Positions 25,406-34,330 of a stretch of 64,000 nucleotides of DNA are shown one piece after another. The position numbers and the translations under genes were made by a program. The notes under the pieces are model-generated. The model was not told the DNA's origin. It ran no database searches and was given only the letters and a program-made list of their open reading frames with translations. The stretch covers positions 96,404 to 160,403 of the forward strand of contig JAFEDR010000013.1 of NCBI GenBank assembly GCA_018241525.1, written 5' to 3'. Numbering within the stretch: position 1 is the first letter of the stretch; the number at the start of each line of letters is the position of its first letter. Source of the DNA: Pseudomonadota bacterium. Its GTDB lineage: Bacteria > Pseudomonadota > Gammaproteobacteria > Steroidobacterales > Steroidobacteraceae.

Positions 25406-26851
25406 ATGGTCACACCGCTCCTCGGGGCCGCCCTGCTCGCCCTCGCCGCCCTGGCCGCGGGCCTCGTCGGCTACCTGTGGGGGGCGGCGCGGCGCGGCGC
25501 CGCGCTCGAGGAGCGGCTGCGCGAGGAGACGGCGCTCCGGGCCGCCGCCGAGGCCACCGCGCGCGAGCTCGGCGGGCTGCGCGGCGAGCTCGCCGGCCGC
25601 GACGCGGAGCTCGCCCGCCTGCGCCAGGAGCTGCGCACGCTCGGCGAGGCACGCAGCGCCCTCGAGACCGAGCGCGACGCGCAGTCGCGGGCGCTCGCCG
25701 AGCAGCGCCAGCTGCTCGAGTCCGCCCAGGCGCGGCTGACGGACGTGTTCCGCGCGCTCGCCGCCGAGTCGCTGCAGGCGAACAACCAGCAGTTCATCGA
25801 GCTCGCGCGGCTGCAGCTCGAGGGCCTGCAGCAGGCGGCGCGCGGCGACCTCGAGAAGCGCCAGCTCAGCATCCAGGAGCTCGTCAGCCCGGTGCGCGAG
25901 TCGCTCGAGCGGGTGCAGGCCCGCATCGGCGAGATCGAGAAGGAGCGCGTCGGCGCCTACGGGCAGCTGCTCGCGCAGGTCGAGGCGCTCGCGACCGGCC
26001 AGCAGCAGCTGACGCGCGAGACCGGCAACCTGGTCGGCGCGCTGCGCCGGCCGAACGTGCGCGGCCGCTGGGGCGAGGTGCAGCTGAAGCGCGTCGTCGA
26101 GCTCGCCGGCATGGTCGACCACGTCGACTTCATCGAGCAGGCGCACGTCGCCGGCGAGGACGGCGACGCCCGCCCGGATCTCGTGGTGCGGCTGCCCGGC
26201 GGCCGCAGCCTGGTGGTCGACGCCAAGGTGCCGCTCGAGGCCTACCTCGAGTCGCTGGAGCTCGCCGACGAGCCGGCGCGCGCCGCCAAGCTCGCCGACC
26301 ACGCCCGCCAGATCCGCGACCACGTGTCGCGGCTCTCGCAGAAGCAGTACTGGGAGCGCTTCGAGGCGACGCCCGACTTCGTGGTGCTGTTCATCCCGGG
26401 CGAGGTCTTCTACAGCGCGGCGCTCGAGCAGGACCCGTCGCTGATCGAGGCCGGGTTCCAGAAGAAGGTCGTGCTGGCGACGCCGACGACGCTGATCGCG
26501 CTGCTGCGCACGGTCGTTTATGCCTGGCGCCAGGAGGCGCTCGCCGAGAACGCGCGGCGCATCGCCGACCTCGGCAAGGACCTGTACGAGCGCCTGCAGG
26601 TCATGGGCGGGCACTTCGGTCGCATGGGTGACGGCCTGACCAAGGCGATCGAGTCCTACAACCAGGCGGTCGGCTCGCTCGAGACGCGCGTGCTGCCCGC
26701 CGCGCGGCGCTTCCGCGACCTCAACGTCGGCATCGAGTCGAAGGACATCGACGTGCTGGCGCCGCTCGAGGCGCTGCCGCGCGAGCCGCAGGCCGAGGAG
26801 CTGCGGCCGGCGCCGCGGCTCGCCGGCAAGCCCGACCCCGAACGCCACTGA
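25406..26851 (+). CDS. rmuC: DNA recombination protein RmuC
   Basis: A 481-residue RmuC. It has an N-terminal TM helix (residues about 3-25), a long coiled coil (about 30-150) and the RmuC nuclease-like domain with the family motif RGRWGEVQLKRVVELAGM and VVDAKVPLEAYLE. RmuC limits inversions and acts on stalled or damaged DNA structures. A TACACT -10-like box (25394-25399) ends 6 nt before ATG 25406, so the mRNA may be leaderless; GAGG also overlaps this spacer. Its 3' end is 25 bp from the convergent ABC permease gene. Confidence 0.95.
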   Translation: MVTPLLGAALLALAALAAGLVGYLWGAARRGAALEERLREETALRAAAEATARELGGLRGELAGRDAELARLRQELRTLGEARSALETERDAQSRALAEQRQLLESAQARLTDVFRALAAESLQANNQQFIELARLQLEGLQQAARGDLEKRQLSIQELVSPVRESLERVQARIGEIEKERVGAYGQLLAQVEALATGQQQLTRETGNLVGALRRPNVRGRWGEVQLKRVVELAGMVDHVDFIEQAHVAGEDGDARPDLVVRLPGGRSLVVDAKVPLEAYLESLELADEPARAAKLADHARQIRDHVSRLSQKQYWERFEATPDFVVLFIPGEVFYSAALEQDPSLIEAGFQKKVVLATPTTLIALLRTVVYAWRQEALAENARRIADLGKDLYERLQVMGGHFGRMGDGLTKAIESYNQAVGSLETRVLPAARRFRDLNVGIESKDIDVLAPLEALPREPQAEELRPAPRLAGKPDPERH

Positions 26852-26876
26852 CGGGCGCCCCGGGCAGGCGGCGGCG

Positions 26877-27632
26877 CTACCTCGTCAGCCGCCGCCGCGC
26901 GATCGCCGCGGCGATCGTCACGCCCGCGACGCCGTAGGCGATCAGCACCGCGAGGCTGATCCAGGGCCACGGCATCGGATCGCCGAGCGTGAGGCCGCGC
27001 GCGAGCGAGGCCGCGTGCGCGAGCGGCAGCGCCCAGGCCACCGCCTGCACCGGCGCCGGCAGCTGGTGCAGCGGGAAGAACACGCCCGACAGGAAGCCCA
27101 TCGGCGTCACCAGCAGCGTGAAGTAGTAGGTGAAGAAGTCGTAGCCCCGGGCGAGCGTCGTCATGATCAGCGCGACGCCGGAGAAGCACAGGCCGACCGC
27201 GAACAGCACCGGCAGCACCGCGAGCGGCGCGACGCCCCGCGCGAAGCCGAAGCCGTACATCACCACCAGGATCGCGGCACCCGACAGCGTCGCCTTGGCC
27301 GCCGCCCACAGCCACTCGCCGAGCACGACGTCGGTGATCGTCATCGGCGCGTGCAGGATGCCTTCCCAGGTGCGCTGCACCTTGAGGCGCGAGAACGCCG
27401 AGTAGAGCGCCTCGGCCGAGGCGCTGTTCAGCGTCGAGAAGCACAGCATGCCGCCGGCCAGGAACGTGCTGTAGGGCCGGCCGTCGACGCTGCCGACCAG
27501 CGCGCCGAGCCCGAAGCCGAGGCCCAGCAGGTAGATCAGCGGGTCGGCGAGGTTCGCGATCAGCGACGGCACGAGCAGCTTCCGCCAGACCAGGAAGTTG
27601 CGCTCGACCAGGTGCCAGAAGCGGCCGCTCAT
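26877..27632 (-). CDS. ABC-2 type permease, NodJ family
   Basis: A 251-residue integral membrane protein with about six TM helices and ABC-2 motifs (ADPLIYLLGLGFGLG, ARGYDFFTYYFTLLVTPMGF, FLSGVFFPLHQLP). It matches the NodJ-type permease family. NodIJ exports lipochito-oligosaccharides in rhizobia; homologues in non-symbiotic proteobacteria have unknown cargo. It starts 2 nt after the ATPase gene stop and is surely co-transcribed with it. It converges on rmuC. Confidence 0.92.
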   Translation of the reverse strand: MSGRFWHLVERNFLVWRKLLVPSLIANLADPLIYLLGLGFGLGALVGSVDGRPYSTFLAGGMLCFSTLNSASAEALYSAFSRLKVQRTWEGILHAPMTITDVVLGEWLWAAAKATLSGAAILVVMYGFGFARGVAPLAVLPVLFAVGLCFSGVALIMTTLARGYDFFTYYFTLLVTPMGFLSGVFFPLHQLPAPVQAVAWALPLAHAASLARGLTLGDPMPWPWISLAVLIAYGVAGVTIAAAIARRRLTR

Positions 27633-27634
27633 GC

Positions 27635-28642
27635 TCAGTCCCGGATGTCGCGGCCGGTCAGCTTGATGAACACGTCCTCGAGGTTCGCCGCACGGCGCAG
27701 CACCTTGAGGCCGGCCTCCTCGCGCGCCAGCGCGAGCAGCGGCGCCGGGTCGTGCATGTAGCAGAACGCGGTCTCGCCGGTGACCTCGAGTCGCTCGACC
27801 ACCGCGCGCGCACGCCGCTCCGCCCAGGCGCCGACGCCCTCGCCGTACACCTCGACGACCACCGGTTCGATCAGGCGCTCGATCAGCCCGCGCGGCGTGT
27901 CGAGCGCGATGATCGAGCCCTCGTCCATCACGCACAGGCGGTTGCAGAGCCGCTCGGCCTCGTCCATGAAGTGCGTGGTCAGGATCAGCGTCTTGCCGGC
28001 CGCGACCAGCCGCTTGAGCCCGTCCCAGATCAGGTGGCGCGCCTGCGGGTCGAGGCCGGTGGTCGGCTCGTCGAGGAACAGCACGTCCGGGTCGTTGACC
28101 AGCGCACGCGCGAGCGTCAGGCGCCGCTTCATGCCGCCGGACAGCTGGTCGATGCGCGCCGCCGCGCGGTCCGCGAGCCCGGCGAACTCGAGCAGCCGCG
28201 GCACGCGCTCGCGCGCCACCCGCTTCGGGATGTCGAAGTAACGCGCGTACATCACCAGGTTCTCGGTCACCGTGAAGTCGGGATCGAGGTTGTCGAACTG
28301 CGGCACGACGCCGACCCGGTAGCGCGCCAGCCGGGCCGCCGCCGGCACCGGCAGGCCGCCGAGCTCGATCGTGCCGCCGTCGGCGTGCGTGAGGCCGAGG
28401 CAGCAGCGCAGCGTCGTGGTCTTGCCGGCGCCGTTCGGGCCGAGGATGCCGAAGCACTCGCCGCGGCGGACCTCGAAGCCGAGGTCGCGCACCACCGCCC
28501 GGCCGCCGTACAACTTGCGCAGCGACGCGACGCGCAGCATCGGCGCCGCGTCGCGGGCGGCCGGGACGGTGGCGGGCGGGTCGGCGACGGTCATCGACGG
28601 GTCGCGCGCGGGCGTGGCCGGCGGCGCGGCGGGAATCGGCAT
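27635..28642 (-). CDS. ABC transporter ATP-binding protein, NodI family
   Basis: A 335-residue ATPase, pairing with the NodJ-like permease. It carries Walker A GPNGAGKTTT, Q-loop VPQFDNLDPDFTV, signature LSGGMKRRL, Walker B VLFLDEPTTGLD and an H-loop TTHFMDEAERL. The C-terminal regulatory domain is NodI-like (about 235-335). The exact start is uncertain: ATG 28642 (MPIPAAPP) and ATG 28594 (MTVADPP) both lack a good ribosome-binding site, and the conserved part begins at about MLRVASLRKLYGG. The gene is divergent from the glucan synthase gene. Confidence 0.92.
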   Translation of the reverse strand: MPIPAAPPATPARDPSMTVADPPATVPAARDAAPMLRVASLRKLYGGRAVVRDLGFEVRRGECFGILGPNGAGKTTTLRCCLGLTHADGGTIELGGLPVPAAARLARYRVGVVPQFDNLDPDFTVTENLVMYARYFDIPKRVARERVPRLLEFAGLADRAAARIDQLSGGMKRRLTLARALVNDPDVLFLDEPTTGLDPQARHLIWDGLKRLVAAGKTLILTTHFMDEAERLCNRLCVMDEGSIIALDTPRGLIERLIEPVVVEVYGEGVGAWAERRARAVVERLEVTGETAFCYMHDPAPLLALAREEAGLKVLRRAANLEDVFIKLTGRDIRD

Positions 28643-28779
28643 GGGGGCGCGGCGACGGGTCGGGGGCGACCACGGTAGCCGAACGCGGCCGGGGCCGGAA
28701 GGGCCGGGACGGGTCGCGCCGGCGGCCAACACCGCGGCAGCCACCCCGGACACGCCGAGAGGGTATCCTTGCCGCCTCC

Positions 28780-31485
28780 ATGATCCTCTCGAAACTGCGA
28801 CTGCCCGCGCTGCTGATCGCGCTCGCCTTTGCGCTCGTGACCATCGGCACCTGGGCCTGGTTCAACCGCCCCGAGGCCGAGCCCGAGTGGCCGCACAAGG
28901 TGTGGGGCTTCGCGCTCTCGCCGTACCGCCCCGGCCAGAACGCGATCAAGGAGGAGTACCCGACCCGCGAGCAGATCGCCGAGGACCTCGACCTGCTCAA
29001 GGGCAAGACGCAGGCGGTACGCACCTACACGGTCTCCGAGACGATCGGCCTCGTGCCCGAGCTCGCCGCCGAGCGTGGCCTCAACGTCGCGATGGGCGTC
29101 TGGGTCGACGCGCGGCAGGCGCGTGCCGAGGCCGAGCTCGACAAGGCCATCGAGCTCGCCGCCAAGCACCGCAACGTCGTGCGCGTGATCGTCGGCAACG
29201 AGTCGGTGCTGCGCGGCGACCTGCCGCTCGAGGAGTTCCTGAAGCTGCTCGACAAGGCGCGCAACGCGATCGAGCAGCCGATCAGCACCGCCGAGCCCTG
29301 GCACGTGTGGCTGAAGAACCCCGAGCTGGTCGATCACGTCGACTTCATCGCCGTGCACCTGCTGCCGTACTGGGAGGGCGTCGACGTCGAGGCGGCGGTC
29401 GACTACTCGATCCACATGTACCGCGAGGTGCAGGCGCGCTTCCCGAACAAGCCGGTGGTGATCGGCGAGGTCGGCTGGCCGTCGAACGGCCGGACTCGCG
29501 AGAAGGCGGTCGCCTCGGAGGCCAACGAGGCGCTGTTCCTGCGCCGCTTCCTGGCCTGGGCCGAGAAGGAGAAGGTGCCGTACTACATCGAGGAGGCCTT
29601 CGACCAGCCGTGGAAGGCCCAGTCCGAGGGCGGCGTCGGCGCCTACTGGGGCGTGTGGGACGCCGAGCGGCGGCCGAAGTTCGAGTTCATGAAGCCGATC
29701 GTGCGCGTGCCGCAGTGGCAGATGCTGGCCGCGGTGTCGGTGGTGCTCGCGGCGGCGATGCTGTTCTGGTTCTACATGCACTCCGGCACGCTGAAGAACC
29801 GCGGCCGGAGCTTCCTCGCGGTCATCATCTACGCGACCTCGGCGCTGACCACCTACGTCATCTACGACTACTCGCAGCAGTACCTGACGGTCACCAGTAT
29901 CACGGTCGGGCTGCTGCTGTTCATCGGCATGCTCGGCGTGATCGCGGTGCTGCTCGCCGAGGCGCACGAGTGGGCCGAGGCGCACTGGGTGCGGCTGCGG
30001 CGCCGGCTGCTGGTCGGGCCCGCGCACCAGGGCGAGGACGGCGGCTACCGGCCGAAGGTCTCGATCCACGTGCCGGCCTACAACGAGCCGCCGGACATGC
30101 TGATCGAGACGCTCGATGCGCTCGCGCGGCTCGACTACCCGGACTTCGAGGTCCTGGTGATCGACAACAACACCAAGGACGAGGCGGTGTGGCGCCCGGT
30201 CGAGGCGCACTGCGCGACGCTGGGGCCGCGCTTCCGCTTCTTCCACGTCAGCCCGCTCGCCGGCTTCAAGGCCGGCGCGCTCAACTTCGCGCTGCGCCAC
30301 ACGGCCGCCGACGCCGAGATCGTCGCGGTGATCGACAGCGACTACATCGTCGCGCCGAACTGGCTCAAGGACCTCGCGCCGGTGTTCAGCGCGCCGCAGA
30401 TCGCGATCGTGCAGGCGCCGCAGGACTACCGCGACGACCAGCAGAGCGCGTTCAAGGCGATGTGCCACGCCGAGTACCGCGGCTTCTTCCACATCGGCAT
30501 GGTCACGCGCAACGAGCGCAATGCGATCATCCAGCACGGCACGATGACGATGGTCCGCCACCGGGTGCTGAAGGATCTCGGCGGCTGGGCCGAGTGGTGC
30601 ATCACCGAGGACGCCGAGCTCGGCCTGCGCGTGTTCGAGCACGGCTACGAGGCGACCTACATCCCGCACAGCTACGGCCAGGGGCTGATGCCGGACACGT
30701 TCATCGACTTCAAGAAGCAGCGCTTCCGCTGGGCGTACGGCGCCATGCAGATCCTGCGCGCGCACGGCGCGGCGCTGCTCGGCCGCCGGCCGATGCAGCT
30801 CACCGCCGGCCAGCGCTATCACTTCCTCGCCGGCTGGCTGCCGTGGATGGCGGACGGCCTGAACGTCGTGTTCAACCTGTTCGCGCTCGCCTGGTCGCTG
30901 CTGATGATCGCGATGCCGGCGAAGTTCGACGCCCCGCTCGCGATGTTCTCGGTGCTGCCGCTGTCGCTGTTCGTGTTCAAGCTCGGCAAGCTGATGCACC
31001 TGTACCGGGTGCGGGTCGGCGCCGGCGTCCGCCAGACGATCGCCGCCTCGATCGCCGGCCTCGGGCTCGCGCACACGATCGGCTTCGCGGTGCTGAAGGG
31101 CCTGCTGACGAACAACGAGCCGTTCTTCCGCACGCCGAAGCAGGCACACGCGCAGCCGCTGTGGGGCGCGCTGCAGGCCTGCCGCGAGGAAGGCCTGATG
31201 GCGATCGCGCTGCTGCTGAGCGCCTGGGCCGTGACGATGAACCTCGAGAACGCCAGCCTCGACCGCATGCGCATGGCGAGCCCCGACCTGCGGGCCTGGG
31301 TGCTGGTGATGGTGGTGCAGTCGATCCCGTACCTGTCGGCGGTGGTGGCCTCGGTGATCAGCGCGCTGGCGCTGCCGGCCCGCTGGGTCGGCAACGGCTA
31401 TGCGGTCGTCAACGCCGACGAGGAGTACGCGACCACGGTCGACGTGCCGCCGGCCGGTCCCGACCGGCCGGCGAGCGCCGGCTGA
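28780..31485 (+). CDS. GH17-GT2 fused membrane glucan synthase (NdvB-like)
   Basis: A 901-residue protein. It has a TM helix (about 7-27) and a periplasmic GH17-type domain (about 38-300) with two acidic residues placed as in family-17 beta-1,3-glucanases, Glu141 (VGNESV) and Glu230 (GEVGWPS). Further TM helices follow (about 310-395), then a cytoplasmic GT2 domain (about 425-680) with DSDY, TEDAELG and QRFRW, then several C-terminal TM helices. The layout is that of NdvB in Bradyrhizobium and Pseudomonas, which makes periplasmic cyclic beta-(1,3;1,6)-type glucans. A TATCCT -10-like box (28764-28769) ends 10 nt before the ATG. Confidence 0.9.
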   Translation: MILSKLRLPALLIALAFALVTIGTWAWFNRPEAEPEWPHKVWGFALSPYRPGQNAIKEEYPTREQIAEDLDLLKGKTQAVRTYTVSETIGLVPELAAERGLNVAMGVWVDARQARAEAELDKAIELAAKHRNVVRVIVGNESVLRGDLPLEEFLKLLDKARNAIEQPISTAEPWHVWLKNPELVDHVDFIAVHLLPYWEGVDVEAAVDYSIHMYREVQARFPNKPVVIGEVGWPSNGRTREKAVASEANEALFLRRFLAWAEKEKVPYYIEEAFDQPWKAQSEGGVGAYWGVWDAERRPKFEFMKPIVRVPQWQMLAAVSVVLAAAMLFWFYMHSGTLKNRGRSFLAVIIYATSALTTYVIYDYSQQYLTVTSITVGLLLFIGMLGVIAVLLAEAHEWAEAHWVRLRRRLLVGPAHQGEDGGYRPKVSIHVPAYNEPPDMLIETLDALARLDYPDFEVLVIDNNTKDEAVWRPVEAHCATLGPRFRFFHVSPLAGFKAGALNFALRHTAADAEIVAVIDSDYIVAPNWLKDLAPVFSAPQIAIVQAPQDYRDDQQSAFKAMCHAEYRGFFHIGMVTRNERNAIIQHGTMTMVRHRVLKDLGGWAEWCITEDAELGLRVFEHGYEATYIPHSYGQGLMPDTFIDFKKQRFRWAYGAMQILRAHGAALLGRRPMQLTAGQRYHFLAGWLPWMADGLNVVFNLFALAWSLLMIAMPAKFDAPLAMFSVLPLSLFVFKLGKLMHLYRVRVGAGVRQTIAASIAGLGLAHTIGFAVLKGLLTNNEPFFRTPKQAHAQPLWGALQACREEGLMAIALLLSAWAVTMNLENASLDRMRMASPDLRAWVLVMVVQSIPYLSAVVASVISALALPARWVGNGYAVVNADEEYATTVDVPPAGPDRPASAG

Positions 31486-31519
31486 GCGGCGCGCGGCCCA
31501 CGCGCGGCGTGCGCCATTC

Positions 31520-31538
31520 AAGAATGATTCGCATCTGC
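31520..31538. promoter_or_regulatory. Candidate Fur-type iron box
   Basis: The reverse complement reads GCAGATGCGAATCATTCTT, close to proteobacterial Fur boxes (AATGCGAATCATTCTC type). By eye it matches 11 of 19 positions of the GATAATGATAATCATTATC consensus. It lies 35 bp after the glucan-synthase stop and about 180 bp before the HiPIP gene, in a 235-bp gap that also has a TAGAAT -10-like box at 31629-31634. Confidence 0.35.
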
Positions 31539-31720
31539 CGTCTTCAGGGCACGTTCAGTGTCGCGGGACCACGATGCTCCCGTGGACCGGCGCCGCTGCG
31601 ACGGGACCACGACGGCGCGCGCCGGGCGTAGAATCGCCGGCGCGCTCCGCCCGGAGCGCGGCGCACGGCTGCTGCGCCCGACCCCAACTCGTATCGACTC
31701 GTTCCGAAGGAGTGAGACTG

Positions 31721-32053
31721 ATGTTCGACCAGAAGCTGCCGCGCCGGTCCGTACTGAAGGGCGCACTCGCGGGCCTCGCCGCGATCCCGGTGATCTCGAT
31801 CGCCACGCGCGCCGATGCCGCGCCGCAGAAGCTCGATCCGAACGACGCGCAGGCCAAGTCGCTCGGCTACGTCGCCGACTCGACCAAGGTCGACGCGAAG
31901 ACGAACCCGACGCACAAGCCCGACCAGAAGTGCGCGAACTGCGCGCAGTTCCAGGGCAAGGCCGCCGACGCGAGCGCGCCCTGCACGATCTTCGCCGGCA
32001 AGCTGGTCGACGCCGGCGGCTGGTGCAAGGTGTGGGTCAAGAAGCCCGCCTGA
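31721..32053 (+). CDS. High-potential iron-sulfur protein (HiPIP)
   Basis: A 110-residue periplasmic electron carrier. It has a Tat signal (PRRSVLKGALAGLAA, cleavage near TRADA, about residue 33) and a mature domain binding one [4Fe-4S] cluster through Cys71, Cys74, Cys88 and Cys102 (CANC, APC, GWC), the classical HiPIP spacing. HiPIPs shuttle electrons at high potential, for example from cytochrome bc1 to oxidases or reaction centres. AAGGAG lies 8 nt upstream of ATG. A candidate Fur box and a TAGAAT box sit in the upstream gap, and two strong hairpins follow the gene, so it is probably monocistronic. Confidence 0.96.
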   Translation: MFDQKLPRRSVLKGALAGLAAIPVISIATRADAAPQKLDPNDAQAKSLGYVADSTKVDAKTNPTHKPDQKCANCAQFQGKAADASAPCTIFAGKLVDAGGWCKVWVKKPA

Positions 32054-32064
32054 GCTGAGGCCAC

Positions 32065-32131
32065 GGTCGCGGTGCGCCCCGGCGCGCCGCGACCCGCCGA
32101 GCGCGCGCCGCGGACCCAGCCCGCGGCGCGC
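32065..32131 (+). terminator. Two stacked hairpins after HiPIP gene
   Basis: The first hairpin, 32065-32094, pairs GGTCGCGG with CCGCGACC, with an inner GCGCC/GGCGC. The second, 32103-32131, pairs GCGCGCCGCGG with CCGCGGCGCGC across a 7-nt loop and is followed by a pyrimidine-rich run rather than a T-tract. They probably terminate HiPIP transcription. Confidence 0.55.
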
Positions 32132-32199
32132 GTCCTCCTCCCCCTCCCCGACCCGGGCACCGGCGTCGCCGGCACCGGGCATCATTCCCGGAGCCGCGC

Positions 32200-34245
32200 A
32201 TGAACGCCCTCCGCGTGCCTGCCACGCTGCTATTCAGCCTCTTTGCCTGCGCGCTGCTCGCCGGCGCGACGCCCGCCCCTGCCCCCGCGATCGGGCGCTT
32301 CGGGCTGGACCTCGCCGGCGGCGATCCGACGGTGCGCCCCGGCGAGGACTTCAACCGCTATGCCTCCGGCCGCTGGCTCGCAGCCACGCCGCTGCCGGCC
32401 GACCGCGCGAGCTGGGGCACGTTCGCGAAGCTGCGCGAGGAGTCGGATGCGCACGTGCACGAGATCCTCGAGGCCGCGCGCACCGCGCACGCCGCCGCGG
32501 GCTCGGTCGAGCAGAAGATCGGCGACTACTACGCGGCGTTCCTCGACACCGACGCGATCGAGGCGCGCGGCCTCGCGCCCGCGGCGCCCGCGCTCGCGGC
32601 GATCGCGGCCGCCGCCACCCACGAGGACGTCGCGCGGCTGATGGCGCGGCCGGACCTCGAGCTCAAGTCGCCGATCGGCATCGGCATCACGATCGACCGC
32701 AAGAACCCCGACCGCTACGTCGTGGTCGTCGGCCACGGCGGGCTCGGCCTGCCCGACCGCGACTACTACCTGCGCGACGACGAGCAGTTCGCGAAGATCC
32801 GTGTCCAGTACAGGGCGCACGTCGAGCGGCTGCTCGTGCTCGCCGGCGACCCGGCGCCGGCGGCGAGCGCCGGGGCGGCGTCGGTGCTCGCGCTCGAGAC
32901 CGAGATCGCGCGCCGCCACTGGCCGCGCGCCGACCGCCGCGACCGCGACCGCACCTACAACCCGCTCGACCGCGCCGGCCTCCGGGCCATCGACCCGGCA
33001 TTCCCCTGGGACGCCTCGCTCGAGGCCGCGGGCCTCGGCGCCGCGCACGACGTCGTGGTCGCCGAGCTCTCGGCGATGGCACCGCTCGCCGCGCTCTTTC
33101 GCGCGACGCCGGTCGCCGACTGGCGCAGCTACCTGCGCTACCACTATCTGCGCGCGCACGCGGCGCTGCTGCCCGCGGCGTTCGACCGCGAGCTGTTCGA
33201 CTTCTACGGGCACACGCTGAACGGCCAGCCCGAGCAGCGCGTGCGCTGGAAGCGCGCGGTCGCGGCGACCAACGACGCGCTCGGCGAGGCCATCGGCCAG
33301 CTGTATGTCGCGCGGCACTTCCCGCCGGCGTCGAAGGCCGCGGCGCTGGCGCTGGTCGAGAACCTGCGGCGCGCATACGGCGAGCGCATCGCGGCGCTGC
33401 CGTGGATGTCGGCGGAGACCAAGCGCGCGGCCGCCGAGAAGCTCGCGACCTTCCGGCCGAAGATCGGCTACCCGGACCACTGGCGCGACTACGGCCCGCT
33501 CGAAGTGCGCGCCGGCGATGCGTTCGGCAACGCGACCCGCTCGACCCTCTATGAATGGCAGCGCGAGGTCGGCCGTCTCGGCCGGCCGACCGACCGCGAC
33601 GAGTGGTTCGCGACGCCGCAGACCGTCAACGCCTACTACAACGCGACCTTCAACGAGGTGGTGTTCCCGGCCGCGATCCTGCAGCCGCCGTTCTTCGACC
33701 CGGCCGCGGATCCGGCGGTGAACTACGGCGCCATCGGCGCCGTGATCGGCCACGAGATGGGCCACGGCTTCGACGACCAGGGCGCGAAGTCGGACGCGCA
33801 CGGCGTGCTGCACACCTGGTGGGGCGAGGCCGACGTCGCCGCGTTCCAGGCGCGCACCGCGCGGCTCGCCGAGCAGTTTGCCGCCTATGAGCCGCTGCCG
33901 GGGATCCACGTCAACGGCCGCCTGACGCTCGGCGAGAACATCGGCGACCTCGGCGGCCTCGAAGCCTCGCTCGCGGCCTACCGCCTGTCGCTGAAGGGCC
34001 GGCGCGCGCCGGTGCTCGAGGGCTTGAGCGGCGAGCAGCGATTCTTCCTCGGCTACGCGCAGGTGTTCCGCGCCGCCTACCGCGACGAGGCGCTGCGCAA
34101 CCTCGTGATGTCGGACCCGCACAGCCCGGGGCCGTACCGCGTGAACGGCGCGGTGCGCAACATCGATGCCTGGTACGAGGCCTTCGGCGTCAGGCCGGGG
34201 GACGCGCTCTACCTCGCGCCCGAGGCGCGCGTGCGGATCTGGTAG
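32200..34245 (+). CDS. Exported M13 family zinc metallopeptidase (neprilysin/PepO type)
   Basis: A 681-residue enzyme with a signal peptide (about 1-25), the M13 N-terminal helical domain (PGEDFNRYASGRWLA, KIGDYYAAFLD) and the catalytic domain with HEMGH (His518, Glu519, His522), the third ligand Glu579 in ENIGDLGG, NAYY and the C-terminal LRNLVMSDPHSPGPYRVNG. These are the signature motifs of neprilysin-like peptidases, which cut oligopeptides. A periplasmic location is likely. ATG 32200 lies 69 bp after the HiPIP terminator hairpins. The gene is followed by a strong hairpin shared with the convergent small gene. Confidence 0.95.
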   Translation: MNALRVPATLLFSLFACALLAGATPAPAPAIGRFGLDLAGGDPTVRPGEDFNRYASGRWLAATPLPADRASWGTFAKLREESDAHVHEILEAARTAHAAAGSVEQKIGDYYAAFLDTDAIEARGLAPAAPALAAIAAAATHEDVARLMARPDLELKSPIGIGITIDRKNPDRYVVVVGHGGLGLPDRDYYLRDDEQFAKIRVQYRAHVERLLVLAGDPAPAASAGAASVLALETEIARRHWPRADRRDRDRTYNPLDRAGLRAIDPAFPWDASLEAAGLGAAHDVVVAELSAMAPLAALFRATPVADWRSYLRYHYLRAHAALLPAAFDRELFDFYGHTLNGQPEQRVRWKRAVAATNDALGEAIGQLYVARHFPPASKAAALALVENLRRAYGERIAALPWMSAETKRAAAEKLATFRPKIGYPDHWRDYGPLEVRAGDAFGNATRSTLYEWQREVGRLGRPTDRDEWFATPQTVNAYYNATFNEVVFPAAILQPPFFDPAADPAVNYGAIGAVIGHEMGHGFDDQGAKSDAHGVLHTWWGEADVAAFQARTARLAEQFAAYEPLPGIHVNGRLTLGENIGDLGGLEASLAAYRLSLKGRRAPVLEGLSGEQRFFLGYAQVFRAAYRDEALRNLVMSDPHSPGPYRVNGAVRNIDAWYEAFGVRPGDALYLAPEARVRIW

Positions 34246-34269
34246 CCGCGGGGCGCGCAGAAACGACAA

Positions 34270-34299
34270 GGCCCCGGGCGGCTCGCGCCGCCCGGGGCC
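34270..34299 (-). terminator. Intrinsic terminator, 13-bp perfect stem
   Basis: GGCCCCGGGCGGC and GCCGCCCGGGGCC form a perfect 13-bp stem with a TCGC loop. On the minus strand it is followed by a T-rich stretch (TTGTCGTTTCT), so it best serves the small Lys/His gene. It also lies 24 bp after the M13 peptidase stop and may act in both directions. Confidence 0.8.
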
Positions 34300-34330
34300 C
34301 GTGACTGCGAAGAGTCAGACGTCGCAGGCC

